The notes under the pieces are model-generated. The model had not been told where the DNA came from, did not search any database, and worked only from the letters and a program-made list of their open reading frames with translations. 64,000 nucleotides of DNA from Nocardioides rubriscoriae. GTDB taxonomy: Bacteria; Actinomycetota; Actinomycetes; Propionibacteriales; Nocardioidaceae. Made by a program: the position numbers and the translations under genes. Below, piece by piece: positions 13,370-21,466 of this stretch (the stretch's first letter is position 1; every line of letters begins with the position of its first letter). The stretch covers positions 1 through 64,000 of the forward strand of contig NZ_VIYJ01000013.1 of assembly GCF_008087085.1 (NCBI RefSeq). Reading direction: 5' to 3'.

Positions 13370-14413
13370 GTGACCCTGCGCGTGATCCAGTGGACGACCG
13401 GCAACATCGGACGACGTTCGCTGGCCGCCATCCTCGACCGCCCCGACCTGGAGCTGGTCGGGGTCTACGCCCACGGCGCCGACAAGGTCGGCCAGGACGC
13501 CGCGGCCCTGTGCGGCCGGCTCGAGACCCACGGACCGACCGGCGTCGTCGCCACCGACGACGTCGCCGCGCTCGTCGCGCTGCGACCCGACGCCTGCTGC
13601 TACAACCCCCTGTGGCCCTCGGTCGACGACCTGGTCACGCTGCTCGAGAACGGCGTCAACGTCTGCTCCAGCGCGGCCTGGATCACCGGGGGCAAGCAGA
13701 CCCCCGAGGACCGCGCCCGCATCGAGAAGGCCTGCGAGACCGGGCGGTCGTCGATCTTCGGCTCCGGCGCGCACCCCGGGATGACCAACCTGGTGGGCAT
13801 GGTGCTCAGCGGGGCGTGCGAGCGGGTCGAGGAGATCCGGATCACCGAGTCGGTCGACTGCTCGACCTACGAGTCGGCCGCCACGCAGACGGCCATGGGC
13901 TTCTCGCAGGCGCCGGACACCCCCGGCCTGGCCGAGTCCGTGCGCCGCGAGAGCGAGGTCTTCGCCGAGTCGGCCGCGATGATGGCCGACGCGCTCGGGG
14001 TGACCCTCGACCGGCTCACCTTCGACGTGGAGTTCTCGGTGGCGACCGCCGACTCAGACCTGGGGTTCATGACCATCCCGGCCGGCACGGTCGCCGGGGT
14101 GATGGGCTACCACCGCGGCTGGGTCGGCGACCGCAACGTCGTCAGCGTCGGCTTCAACTGGACCATGGGCCAGCACGTCACCCCGCCCAAGCCGCTGGCC
14201 CACGGCCACGTGATCCAGGTCTTCGGCGTGCCCAACATGCGCACCGTGATCCACTGCCTGCCGCCGCAGGACTGGACCGAGGGCTTCATGGACCTCGGGA
14301 TGATCTACACCGCGATGCCCGTCACCAACGCGGTGCCGTGGGTCGTCGCCGCACCGCCCGGCATCGTCACCCTGGCCGACCTGCCCCCGATCACGGGTCG
14401 CGTGGCCCTCTGA
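13370..14413 (+). CDS. NAD(P)-dependent amine dehydrogenase / dihydrodipicolinate-reductase-like oxidoreductase
   Basis: A 347-residue Rossmann oxidoreductase of the nat-AmDH / 2,4-diaminopentanoate dehydrogenase-like group. The N-terminus LRVIQWTTGNIGRRSLAAIL holds the nucleotide-binding loop 'G.iG', and LVGVYAHGADKVGQDAAALC follows with an acidic or basic selector position. A central SGAHPGMTNLVGMVL and the 'WTMGQHVTPP' region match the family. Natural members reduce imines or ketones, and in steroid-degrading actinobacteria related genes occur in KstR-controlled sets. A KstR-type box immediately upstream supports a role in sterol or related lipid metabolism. No ribosome site is visible, so the mRNA may be leaderless. 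Confidence 0.8.
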   Translation: MTLRVIQWTTGNIGRRSLAAILDRPDLELVGVYAHGADKVGQDAAALCGRLETHGPTGVVATDDVAALVALRPDACCYNPLWPSVDDLVTLLENGVNVCSSAAWITGGKQTPEDRARIEKACETGRSSIFGSGAHPGMTNLVGMVLSGACERVEEIRITESVDCSTYESAATQTAMGFSQAPDTPGLAESVRRESEVFAESAAMMADALGVTLDRLTFDVEFSVATADSDLGFMTIPAGTVAGVMGYHRGWVGDRNVVSVGFNWTMGQHVTPPKPLAHGHVIQVFGVPNMRTVIHCLPPQDWTEGFMDLGMIYTAMPVTNAVPWVVAAPPGIVTLADLPPITGRVAL

Positions 14414-14421
14414 GCGCTGCC

Positions 14422-14850
14422 CTAGGCCACACCCGTCAGGGCGTCGTAGGGCAGTGGGAGCAGGTCGACGTCGGTGGCCAGGTGCACGACCTCGGTGCGT
14501 ACGCCGGCCGCGCGGCAGGCCGTGACCAGCCCGTGGGCCCAGGCCCGGTCGAGGGCGGTGACGCCGGCCCCGCCGGGCCGGGCCAGCAGGAAGGCCCACC
14601 GGCCGCCGGGCGCGAGGTGCTCGAGCAGGGCGCGGGTCAGCTCGGCGAAGCCCTCGAGCTGGGCCGGCTCGGGCGGGCGGTCCCAGTCCTCGACCTCGGT
14701 GAGCTGAGGCAGCGGGTGGTCGTCGGCGTCGAGCAGCATCATCCACACGCGGCTGTGGGAGAAGCCGAGCGGCTCCATGAGGGTGCGCCAGGCCCGCTCG
14801 AGGTCGGCCTGGGTGCGGATGGTCGGGTTGAAGGGTTCCGAGAGCGTCAT
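14422..14850 (-). CDS. Hypothetical protein (142 aa)
   Basis: A 142-residue soluble acidic protein, convergent with the dehydrogenase gene and divergent from the SNF2 helicase. It begins MTLSEPFNPTIRTQADLERA and contains WRTLMEPLGFSHSRVWMMLL, where conserved-looking tryptophans and the pattern 'W..LM.PLGF....W.m.l' recall small actinobacterial conserved proteins sometimes found next to DNA-repair genes. No catalytic motif, signal peptide or membrane segment is visible. ATG 14850 is the first start in a frame open to TAG 14424-14422. Function is not assigned. Confidence 0.7.
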   Translation of the reverse strand: MTLSEPFNPTIRTQADLERAWRTLMEPLGFSHSRVWMMLLDADDHPLPQLTEVEDWDRPPEPAQLEGFAELTRALLEHLAPGGRWAFLLARPGGAGVTALDRAWAHGLVTACRAAGVRTEVVHLATDVDLLPLPYDALTGVA

Positions 14851-15007
14851 GCGCCCAGCGTGGCCGGGTCCGGCGGATCGTGCGGGCGTCCTCCACAGGG
14901 CCCGACCCGCCTTGTGGACAGCCGTCGCCACGGCCGTCAGGAACCCCCTGTCGGTCCGGGCCGTTACCGTCGGTGTCCGCACCCGGCACCGATCCTGAAG
15001 GAGGCCC

Positions 15008-17704
15008 GTGAGCTTCGTCCCGGTCACCGGAGCCGCGACCTTCCGTGCCGCCGACCCGCCGCGCGACAGCGTGGTCGAGTTCAGCGACGACCGGCGCACC
15101 GTCGCGCTGCCGATGCGCGCGGCGCTGCCCGTGCTCACCAAGGCGCGCGGCCGCGACGACGTCCACCCCAGCGTCGGGCTGCTGTCGGGCGCCGTCCTGC
15201 TCGGCCTGCGCCTGGTCGCCGACGGCAAGCTCGAGCCCGGAGACGGCGCGTGGCGCCTCGCGCCGCTCGACGCGCACGACAACGAGCGGGTGACGCTGCT
15301 GGCCGACGCGCGCGGGGCCGAACCCGGCCTCGTGCGCCAGGTGCTCGACGCCGTCGCCGACACCATCCCGCGCCACCCGCCCCCCGCAACCCCCCGCCGT
15401 ACGCCGAGCCCACCGGTGCGCGCGGCGGGCGCAGCGGCGGCGCCCGGCTCCGACTTCGCCGAGCGGCTCCAGGCCCGCATCGCCCGCCACCGCACGGCGG
15501 CCGCCCGGGCCGACCTGCCCCAGCTGGTGCGCCTGTCGCTGCGGGTCGAGGCCGACGAGGAGGAGCTGGTCGCGGGCGCGGTGCGCGTGGTGCTCCAGGT
15601 GCACGACGAGCAGGACCCGCTCCACCTGTGCGACGCGGCGGTGCTGTTCACCGCCGACCACGAGACCCACGGCTTCGGCGAGCGGGCCCGCACCCACGCC
15701 AGCATCGCCCTGCGCGCCGCCGCCGAGGCGTGGCCGGCCCTCGACCGGATGCTCGCGCTGCGGGTGCCCGACGAGATCACCCTCGACACCGACGAGCTGG
15801 TCAGCCTGCTCGACGGCGGGGTGGGCGCGCTCGGCGAGCGCGGGGTCGACGTCCTGTGGCCGCGGGCCCTGGGCCGCGGCCTCACCTCCTCGGCCGTGCT
15901 CGACGCCTCCCCCGCCCGACGGGGGGCGACCGGCGCCCACCGCGAGGAGCCGCTCAACCAGCCGCTGCTGTCGACCGAGACCCTCTTCAGCTTCAAGTGG
16001 CAGCTGGCGCTGCACGGCGAGCCGCTCACCGACGACGAGATGGACCAGCTCGCCGCGGCGGCCTCACCGGTGCTCAAGCTGCGCGGCGCCTGGACCGTCG
16101 TCGACCCCGCCACCGCCCGCAAGGCCCGCAAGCGACTGATCCGCACCGTCAAGCCGGTGCAGGCGGTGGCCGCGGCCCTCACCGGCGTCGTCGAGGTGGG
16201 CGACGACACCGCCACCTCCGTGGTGGTCGGCGCCAGCCTGCTCAAGGTCCGCGAGCAGCTGCTCAGCGCCGCCACCCGCGACCCGGTCGAGCCGCCGGCC
16301 GGTCTCCGCGCCCACCTGCGCGACTACCAGCGCCACGGCCTGACCTGGCTGGCCGACCTCACCGCGCTCGGCCTCGGGGCGTGCCTGGCCGACGACATGG
16401 GCCTGGGCAAGACCGTCACCCTGATCGCGCTCCACCTCCACCGCCTCGAGGCGGGCGCCACCGGCCCGACGCTCGTCGTCTGCCCGGCCAGCCTCCTGGG
16501 CAACTGGGAGGCCGAGATCCGGCGGTTCGCGCCGGGGGTCGACGTCCGCCGCTTCCACGGCAGCCAGCGCGACCTCGACGAGGTGAGCGGGTTCGTGCTC
16601 ACCACCTACGGCACGATGCGCGTCGGCGCGGACGCGCTCGCGAAGGTGCCGTGGGACCTCGTGGTCGCCGACGAGGCCCAGCACGTCAAGAACTCCGCGT
16701 CGTCCACGGCCCGCACGCTGCGCACCATCCCCAGCACCGCCCGCGTCGCGCTCACCGGCACCCCCGTCGAGAACAACCTGACCGAGCTCTGGGCGATCCT
16801 CGACTGGGCCACGCCCGGCCTGCTCGGCAGCCGCGGTGCGTTCCGCAAAGCCTGGGCCGGGCCCATCGAGTCGGGTGACGAACCCACGAAGGCAGCGCAG
16901 TTCGCCGACCTGGTCGGGCCGTTCCTGCTGCGTCGCCGCAAGTCCGACCCCGGAGTCGCCCCCGAGCTGCCGCCCAAGACCGAGACCGACCACCCGCTCA
17001 CGCTGACCCGCGAGCAGGTCGTCCTCTACGAGGCGTTCGTGCGCGACACGATGGAGCGCATCGAGCGCGCCGACGACGACGCCCGGCGCGGCATGGTGCT
17101 GGCGCTGCTCACCGGCCTCAAGCAGATCTGCAACCACCCGGCCCAGTTCCTCAAGCAGTCCGGCGCGGTGCGCCTGGCCGGTCGCTCCGACAAGCTCGAC
17201 CTGCTCGACGAGCTCGTCTCGACCGCGGTGTCTGAAGGCGGCTCGGTGCTGGTCTTCACCCAGTACGTCGCCATGGCCCGCCTGCTCGAGGCCCACCTCG
17301 ACAAGGCCGGCGTCGGCCACCAGCTGCTCCACGGCGGCACGATGGTGCGCGAGCGCGAGCGGATGGTCGAGCGCTTCCAGGCCGGCGAGGTGCCGGTGTT
17401 CCTGCTGTCGCTCAAGGCCGGCGGCACCGGCCTCAACCTCACCCGCGCCGACCACGTCGTCCACGTCGACCGCTGGTGGAACCCCGCCGTCGAGGATCAG
17501 GCCACCGACCGCGCCTACCGCATCGGGCAGACCCGGCCGGTCCAGGTGCACCGGATGATCATGCGCGGCACCGTCGAGGAGAAGGTCGCCGAGCTGCTCA
17601 CCCGCAAGCGCGCGCTGGCCGACGCCGTGCTCGGTCGCGGCGAGGCGGCGCTGACCGAGCTGAGCAACGACGACCTGCGCGACCTCGTCGAGCTGCGGCG
17701 GTGA
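15008..17704 (+). CDS. SNF2-family DEAD/DEAH helicase
   Basis: An 898-residue Swi2/Snf2-type ATPase (HepA/HelZ-like), probably a double-stranded DNA translocase in repair or chromosome maintenance. The N-terminal ~430 residues are family-specific, including the SNF2_assoc-type region. The ATPase core starts at RAHLRDYQRHGLTWLADL (about 437), with Walker A LADDMGLGKTVTL (about 460) and DEAQ box VVADEAQHVKN (about 552), then LTGTPVENNLTELWAILDW. The helicase C domain holds QATDRAYRIGQTRPVQVH (about 831). GTG 15008 has an excellent GAAGGAGG ribosome site. The following SWIM-protein gene is directly adjacent, a pairing common in actinobacteria. Confidence 0.93.
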   Translation: MSFVPVTGAATFRAADPPRDSVVEFSDDRRTVALPMRAALPVLTKARGRDDVHPSVGLLSGAVLLGLRLVADGKLEPGDGAWRLAPLDAHDNERVTLLADARGAEPGLVRQVLDAVADTIPRHPPPATPRRTPSPPVRAAGAAAAPGSDFAERLQARIARHRTAAARADLPQLVRLSLRVEADEEELVAGAVRVVLQVHDEQDPLHLCDAAVLFTADHETHGFGERARTHASIALRAAAEAWPALDRMLALRVPDEITLDTDELVSLLDGGVGALGERGVDVLWPRALGRGLTSSAVLDASPARRGATGAHREEPLNQPLLSTETLFSFKWQLALHGEPLTDDEMDQLAAAASPVLKLRGAWTVVDPATARKARKRLIRTVKPVQAVAAALTGVVEVGDDTATSVVVGASLLKVREQLLSAATRDPVEPPAGLRAHLRDYQRHGLTWLADLTALGLGACLADDMGLGKTVTLIALHLHRLEAGATGPTLVVCPASLLGNWEAEIRRFAPGVDVRRFHGSQRDLDEVSGFVLTTYGTMRVGADALAKVPWDLVVADEAQHVKNSASSTARTLRTIPSTARVALTGTPVENNLTELWAILDWATPGLLGSRGAFRKAWAGPIESGDEPTKAAQFADLVGPFLLRRRKSDPGVAPELPPKTETDHPLTLTREQVVLYEAFVRDTMERIERADDDARRGMVLALLTGLKQICNHPAQFLKQSGAVRLAGRSDKLDLLDELVSTAVSEGGSVLVFTQYVAMARLLEAHLDKAGVGHQLLHGGTMVRERERMVERFQAGEVPVFLLSLKAGGTGLNLTRADHVVHVDRWWNPAVEDQATDRAYRIGQTRPVQVHRMIMRGTVEEKVAELLTRKRALADAVLGRGEAALTELSNDDLRDLVELRR

Positions 17705-17708
17705 CCCG

Positions 17709-18422
17709 CTGAGCACCGCCGTCGCCTCCCACCCGCCGCTGGCCCCACGGCGGGGCGCGGCGCGGGCCGCGACCTGGTGGGGGAAGGCCTGGGTGCGCGC
17801 CGTCGAGGAGGCGGCGTACGCCGAGGGCGACCTGCGCCGGGCCCGCACCCTGGCCCGGGGCGGCCACGTCGGCGGCATCTCGGTCACCGGCGGCCGAATG
17901 GTCGCGGCGGTCGCCGACGGCCTAGGAGGCGGCGGTCGCGACCACGGGCTCTTCACCGTCGACTGCCGGCTGCCCGTGCTCGACGACCAGGGCCGCGCGG
18001 CGCTGGTCGAGGTGGTGGCCGCCGAGGCCGGCCGCATCGGCTCGCTGCTCGCGGGCGACCTGCCGCACTCGTTGGTCGAGCACGCCGACGAGGCCGGCGT
18101 CGAGCTGCTGCCCTACGGCACCGAGCTCGAGGCCACCTGCACCTGCGTCGGCTGGCTCGACCCCTGCCCCCACGCCCTCGCGTTGCTCTCGCAGGTCGCG
18201 TGGCTGGTCGACGCCGACCCGCTGGTGCTGCTCCACCTGCGGGGCCTGCCGCGCGACGACCTGCTGGCGCGGCTCCACGCCCGTACCGTCTCGATCGCCG
18301 AACCCGACGACGACCTCGAGGCCGCCGCGCTCGACACCGCGGCCGACGCTGCGGCGCGCGCGGCCCGTCTGCTCGAGGTCATCGACGCCGACGACGTCGC
18401 TCCGATCGACCACCTGCTCTGA
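17709..18422 (+). CDS. SWIM zinc-finger protein, probable non-standard CTG start
   Basis: A SWIM-domain protein that probably works with the SNF2 helicase encoded just upstream. The zinc motif is CTCVGWLDPCPH (CxC...CxH). SWIM proteins of this type begin with a conserved TWWGKAW motif, present here at 17776-17796. The only standard start codon in frame is GTG 17793, which would cut off that motif. The frame is open back to a stop in the helicase 3' end and holds no ATG, GTG or TTG, so CTG 17709 (5 nt after the helicase stop), giving 237 residues, is the best candidate for coupled initiation. Sequence error is the alternative. Confidence 0.8.
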   Translation: MSTAVASHPPLAPRRGAARAATWWGKAWVRAVEEAAYAEGDLRRARTLARGGHVGGISVTGGRMVAAVADGLGGGGRDHGLFTVDCRLPVLDDQGRAALVEVVAAEAGRIGSLLAGDLPHSLVEHADEAGVELLPYGTELEATCTCVGWLDPCPHALALLSQVAWLVDADPLVLLHLRGLPRDDLLARLHARTVSIAEPDDDLEAAALDTAADAAARAARLLEVIDADDVAPIDHLL

Positions 18423-18470
18423 CCGGTCACCCGGTGCGACCTCGGCAACCGCGGTGCTCCGGTCCGCGGT

Positions 18471-18527
18471 AGTCCCTGACGAAAATCACGGAAATCGGGC
18501 CCGGATCCGTGATCTTCGTCAGGGACT
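18471..18527. repeat. Palindromic intergenic repeat, family A copy 1
   Basis: A 22-bp stem (18471-18492 with 18506-18527, one mismatch) and 13-nt loop with core AGTCCCTGACGAAAATCA. A second, diverged copy with the same core lies at 56136-56200. Here it sits between the convergent SWIM and TetR genes and contains the TetR stop codon, so it may also end transcription. Repetition of the same core in an unrelated divergent gap shows that it is a dispersed element and not only a local terminator. Confidence 0.65.
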
Positions 18528-19127
18528 ATCCCCACGACCGGTCCGTCGACCCGGGCGGTCCGCCGCCCCGAGGGCACGCACCGCCATCACGGTAAGGAGC
18601 TCGCGCATCGCCTCGGGGGGCAGTTTGCCGCTGTGGGGTGTGGAGTTGATGAGCCCGAACGCCGCGTGGGCGCACGCGCGTGCCGCGTCGAGCCCGAGGG
18701 TGGCGTCGAGCAGCCGCAGCTGGGTGGCCCACAGGTCGACGTACTCGCGCTGGAGGCGGCGCACTTCCTCGCGCGCGTCACCGGGCAGCGAGGACCAGTC
18801 GCGGTCCTGCACGACGATCAGGGCCTTGTGGTGCAGGGCGAAGTCGACGTGCCAGTCGACCAGGGCCGTCACCGCGGCCGGGGCGTCGGGCGCCGTCGCG
18901 ACGCGCTCGCGGCCGACCGCGAGCAGCTGCTCGCTGATCGAGACCAGCATCTCGGCGAGCACGGCGTCCTTGGACGCGAAGTGCTTGTAGAGCGCCGGTC
19001 CCGAGATGCCGCACGCGGTGCCGAGCTCGGCGACCGAGACGCCGTGGAAGCCGCGTGCCGCGAACAGCTCGGCGGCGGTCGCGAGGATCTGCTCGCGGCG
19101 GCTCGTCAGGCCCGGGGTCGCGGTCAC
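18519..19127 (-). CDS. TetR-family regulator, likely of the leucine-degradation operon
   Basis: A 202-residue TetR regulator. The N-terminal HTH spans about residues 10-56: SRREQILATAAELFAARGFH then VSVAELGTACGISGPALYKHF. The C-terminal ligand domain is variable and includes DWHVDFALHHKALIVVQDRD, a pattern seen in acyl-CoA-responsive actinobacterial TetR proteins. GTG 19127 follows the 16-bp palindrome GTTAGCGATCGCTAAC at 19136-19151, and almost the same site lies before the methylcrotonyl-CoA carboxylase operon at 21443. I infer that this protein controls itself and that operon. Its last codons and stop lie within palindromic repeat A. Confidence 0.85.
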   Translation of the reverse strand: MTATPGLTSRREQILATAAELFAARGFHGVSVAELGTACGISGPALYKHFASKDAVLAEMLVSISEQLLAVGRERVATAPDAPAAVTALVDWHVDFALHHKALIVVQDRDWSSLPGDAREEVRRLQREYVDLWATQLRLLDATLGLDAARACAHAAFGLINSTPHSGKLPPEAMRELLTVMAVRALGAADRPGRRTGRGDSP

Positions 19128-19135
19128 CGGCCCAG

Positions 19136-19151
19136 GTTAGCGATCGCTAAC
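19136..19151. promoter_or_regulatory. TetR operator GTTAGCGATCGCTAAC, copy 1
   Basis: Perfect 16-bp palindrome 8 nt upstream of the TetR gene's GTG start, overlapping the stop codon of the MFS gene. The same sequence with one base changed lies at 21443-21458 before the carboxylase operon. Two occurrences next to functionally linked genes make it a strong operator candidate. Confidence 0.65.
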
Positions 19152-20673
19152 GTGTCGCCGGGGCCGTCTCGACAAGCTCTGCCTCGGCCAGCGGGTCGTA
19201 GCGGGTGCCGGGCAGCGCGAGCAGCGCGCCGGCGGCCGCGACCAGGCACAGCACGCCGATGACGATGCACCCGGCCGACAGGCCGTCGAGGAACGCCGCG
19301 TCGACCGCGTCGGTCACCCCGGGCACCCGCGCGGCCAGCGCGTCGGCGTAGCCCACCGACTCCTGGGCCTGCGCCAGGGACGAGGGGTCGACCCGGCCGT
19401 CGAGGAGCGAGGCCAGCGAGTCGCCGTACAGGGAGGCGAACAGCGAGCCGACCACCGCGACGCCCAGGGTGCCCCCGAGCTCGCGGGTCGCGTCGTTGAC
19501 GGCCGAGCCGACCCCGGCTCGGGCGGGAGGCAGCACCTGCAGGATCGACTCGGTCGCGGGGGTGCTGACCAGGCCGAGGCCCAGGCCCATGAGCACCATC
19601 TGCGGCACGATCGTGGTGGGGTAGGAGACGTCGACGTCGAGGAACGAGATCCACAGGAACGCCGAGCCCAGCAGGGTCAGCCCGGTGGTGACGACGGCCT
19701 TGGTGCCGAGGCGCGGGGCGAGCTGGCCGCCGGCCACCGAGGCGACCGCGATCGAGGTCGCGACCGGGAGGATGCGCAGGCCGGTGCCGAGCGCGGAGTA
19801 GTCGCGCACGAACTGGAAGAACTGGGTGATCAGGAAGATGAACCCGAACAGCGCGAAGAACGCGACGGTCACCGAGGCGGACGCGGCGCTGAAGCGGCGG
19901 TCGAGGAAGAGGGTGACGTCGAGCATCGGGTGCTCGACGGAGCGCTCGACGAGGACGAAGACGACGACCAGCACGGCGGCCACGGCGAACCCGGTCAGCG
20001 TCGTGGCGCTGGACCAGCCGTGGGCGGGCGCCTCGATGATCGTCCAGGTGAGGGTGCCGAGCGCGGCGATCGAGACCAGGAGACCGGTCCGGTCCAGCGG
20101 GGGTACGCCGGGGTCGCGCGACTCGGGGACGAAGGCCAGCGTCATCGCGATGGCGACCAGGCCGACCGGCACCAGGGCCCAGAAGACGCTGTGCCACGAG
20201 AAGTGCTCGAGCAGGAAGCCGCCGGTGATCGGGCCGAGCGCCACGCCCATGCCGACCGCGGCGCCCCAGATGCCGAGGGCGGCGGCGCGCTCACGCCGCT
20301 CGGGGAAGGCGCTGGCGATGATCGACAGCGTCGTGGGGAAGATCAGCGCCGCGCTGACCCCCATCAGGAACCGCAGGGCGATCAGGGCCTCGACGCTGCC
20401 GACCAGGGCCGCCACGCCGCTGCTCGCGGCGAACGCCGCCAGGCCGACGACCAGCGAGGGTCGGCGTCCGAACCGGTCGGACAGGCTGCCCATCGCCAGC
20501 ACCAGGGCGGCGAAGGCGAGGTTGTAGCCGTCGACGACCCAGAGCAGGTCGCGGGTGCCGGCGTCGAGCTCGCGGGCCAGGCTCGGCAGGGCGACGTTGA
20601 CGATCGTGGTGTCGAGGTTGATCGTCAGCGCCGCGAGGCAGACGGTGGCGAGGATCAGCGGCTTGCGCGCCAT
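19147..20673 (-). CDS. MFS drug-efflux transporter (DHA2, 14-TM type)
   Basis: A 508-residue major facilitator transporter of the EmrB/QacA drug:H+ antiporter group with about 14 hydrophobic segments. The first helix holds LTINLDTTIVNVALPSLARE, the DHA2 'LD.TIVNVALP' signature. The loop 2-3 motif is GSLSDRFGRRPSLVVGL, and motif C (GIWGAAVGMGVALGPITGGF) marks an antiporter. ATG 20673 is preceded by AGGAG at good spacing. Two operator-like repeats separate it from a divergent TetR gene (20773), so export is likely induced by a compound that the TetR protein binds. The substrate is unknown. Confidence 0.93.
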   Translation of the reverse strand: MARKPLILATVCLAALTINLDTTIVNVALPSLARELDAGTRDLLWVVDGYNLAFAALVLAMGSLSDRFGRRPSLVVGLAAFAASSGVAALVGSVEALIALRFLMGVSAALIFPTTLSIIASAFPERRERAAALGIWGAAVGMGVALGPITGGFLLEHFSWHSVFWALVPVGLVAIAMTLAFVPESRDPGVPPLDRTGLLVSIAALGTLTWTIIEAPAHGWSSATTLTGFAVAAVLVVVFVLVERSVEHPMLDVTLFLDRRFSAASASVTVAFFALFGFIFLITQFFQFVRDYSALGTGLRILPVATSIAVASVAGGQLAPRLGTKAVVTTGLTLLGSAFLWISFLDVDVSYPTTIVPQMVLMGLGLGLVSTPATESILQVLPPARAGVGSAVNDATRELGGTLGVAVVGSLFASLYGDSLASLLDGRVDPSSLAQAQESVGYADALAARVPGVTDAVDAAFLDGLSAGCIVIGVLCLVAAAGALLALPGTRYDPLAEAELVETAPATR

Positions 20674-20690
20674 GGGAACTCCTGCGGTCA

Positions 20691-20709
20691 ATGTTGATGC
20701 TGTCAACAT
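20691..20709. promoter_or_regulatory. Operator 1 for the MFS/TetR pair
   Basis: Inverted repeat ATGTTGA-N5-TCAACAT in the MFS/TetR intergenic gap. A near-identical copy lies at 20725-20743, 34 bp away (about three helix turns). This is the usual layout for a TetR repressor controlling itself and a divergent exporter. Confidence 0.65.
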
Positions 20710-20724
20710 GAAGCATGCGGGCTC

Positions 20725-20743
20725 ATGTGGACGCTGTCAACAT
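20725..20743. promoter_or_regulatory. Operator 2 for the MFS/TetR pair
   Basis: Second copy of the repeat, ATGTGGA-N5-TCAACAT, with one mismatch in the left arm relative to operator 1. It is nearer to the TetR start (20773). Confidence 0.6.
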
Positions 20744-20772
20744 TTAGCCGTGGATCGACTAGGGTCGACCTC

Positions 20773-21447
20773 ATGACCGCGTCGGCGCGCTACCACCACG
20801 GACACCTCCGTGAGGCCCTCGCCGACGCCGCCGTGGAGGCCGTGCGCGAGCACGGCCCCGACGGGCTCGCCGTCCGCGACCTGGCCCGACGGGTCGGGGT
20901 CTCCCACAACGCGGCCTACCGCCACTTCGCCGACCGCGACGCCCTGGTCGACGTCGTCGCCGAGCGGGCGATGGCCGGGCTGATGGGCGCGATGGAACGC
21001 CGGCTGGCCGCGGTCGAGGCAGCGGAGGCGGACGACCCGGTCGACCCGGTGCACCGCGCGCGGCGTCGCCTCAGCGAGGTGGGGGCGGGCTACGTCGACT
21101 TCGCGGTCGCCGAGCCGGGCCTGTTCCGACTGCTCTTCACGGCCTATCCCGAGGTGCCCGACAAGGACCTCGGCAAGGGCACGGAGGTGGGCGACCCCTT
21201 CACGGTGCTCAACCTCGCGCTCGACGACCTCGTCGCGGTGGGCTACCTCGACCCGGTCGTGCGCGAGGGCGCCGAGATCACCTGCTGGTCGGCGGTGCAC
21301 GGCTTCGCGGTGCTCAACGTCGAGGGCCCCCTGCGTGGCCTGGCCGCCGCCGACCGCGAGGCCGCGCTGCAGGCGCTGCTCGCGCACATCGACGGGGCGC
21401 TCGGCACCCGCCCCGGTGGCGGCCCGCGCCGTGGACGCCGAGGTTAA
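20773..21447 (+). CDS. TetR-family repressor of the divergent MFS exporter
   Basis: A 224-residue TetR regulator. It begins MTASARYHHGHLREALADAA, the 'YHHGdLr.aLl.aA' N-terminus of the TetR/WHG subfamily. The HTH continues with LAVRDLARRVGVSHNAAYRH, then F and ADRDALVDVV, and the C-terminal domain resembles TetR_C_13/WHG (GAGYVDFAVAEPGLFRLLF). It is divergent from the MFS gene across two matching operators, so it most likely represses the exporter and itself. ATG 20773 fits the alignment. Its TAA stop overlaps the operator of the following carboxylase operon. Confidence 0.9.
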   Translation: MTASARYHHGHLREALADAAVEAVREHGPDGLAVRDLARRVGVSHNAAYRHFADRDALVDVVAERAMAGLMGAMERRLAAVEAAEADDPVDPVHRARRRLSEVGAGYVDFAVAEPGLFRLLFTAYPEVPDKDLGKGTEVGDPFTVLNLALDDLVAVGYLDPVVREGAEITCWSAVHGFAVLNVEGPLRGLAAADREAALQALLAHIDGALGTRPGGGPRRGRRG

Positions 21448-21458
21448 CGATCGCTAAC
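21443..21458. promoter_or_regulatory. TetR operator GTTAACGATCGCTAAC, copy 2
   Basis: Differs by one base from the perfect palindrome at 19136-19151. It sits 8 nt upstream of the GTG of the carboxyltransferase gene, the same distance as copy 1 from its own regulator. It probably places the leucine-degradation operon under the TetR protein encoded at 18519-19127. Confidence 0.65.
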
Positions 21459-21466
21459 CTGACCTC

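Noticed and set aside
13360..16878. 1172-codon plus-strand open frame over the dehydrogenase and SNF2 genes
   Set aside because: It is almost only Arg, Pro, Ala and Gly and overlaps two genes with clear motifs in other frames.
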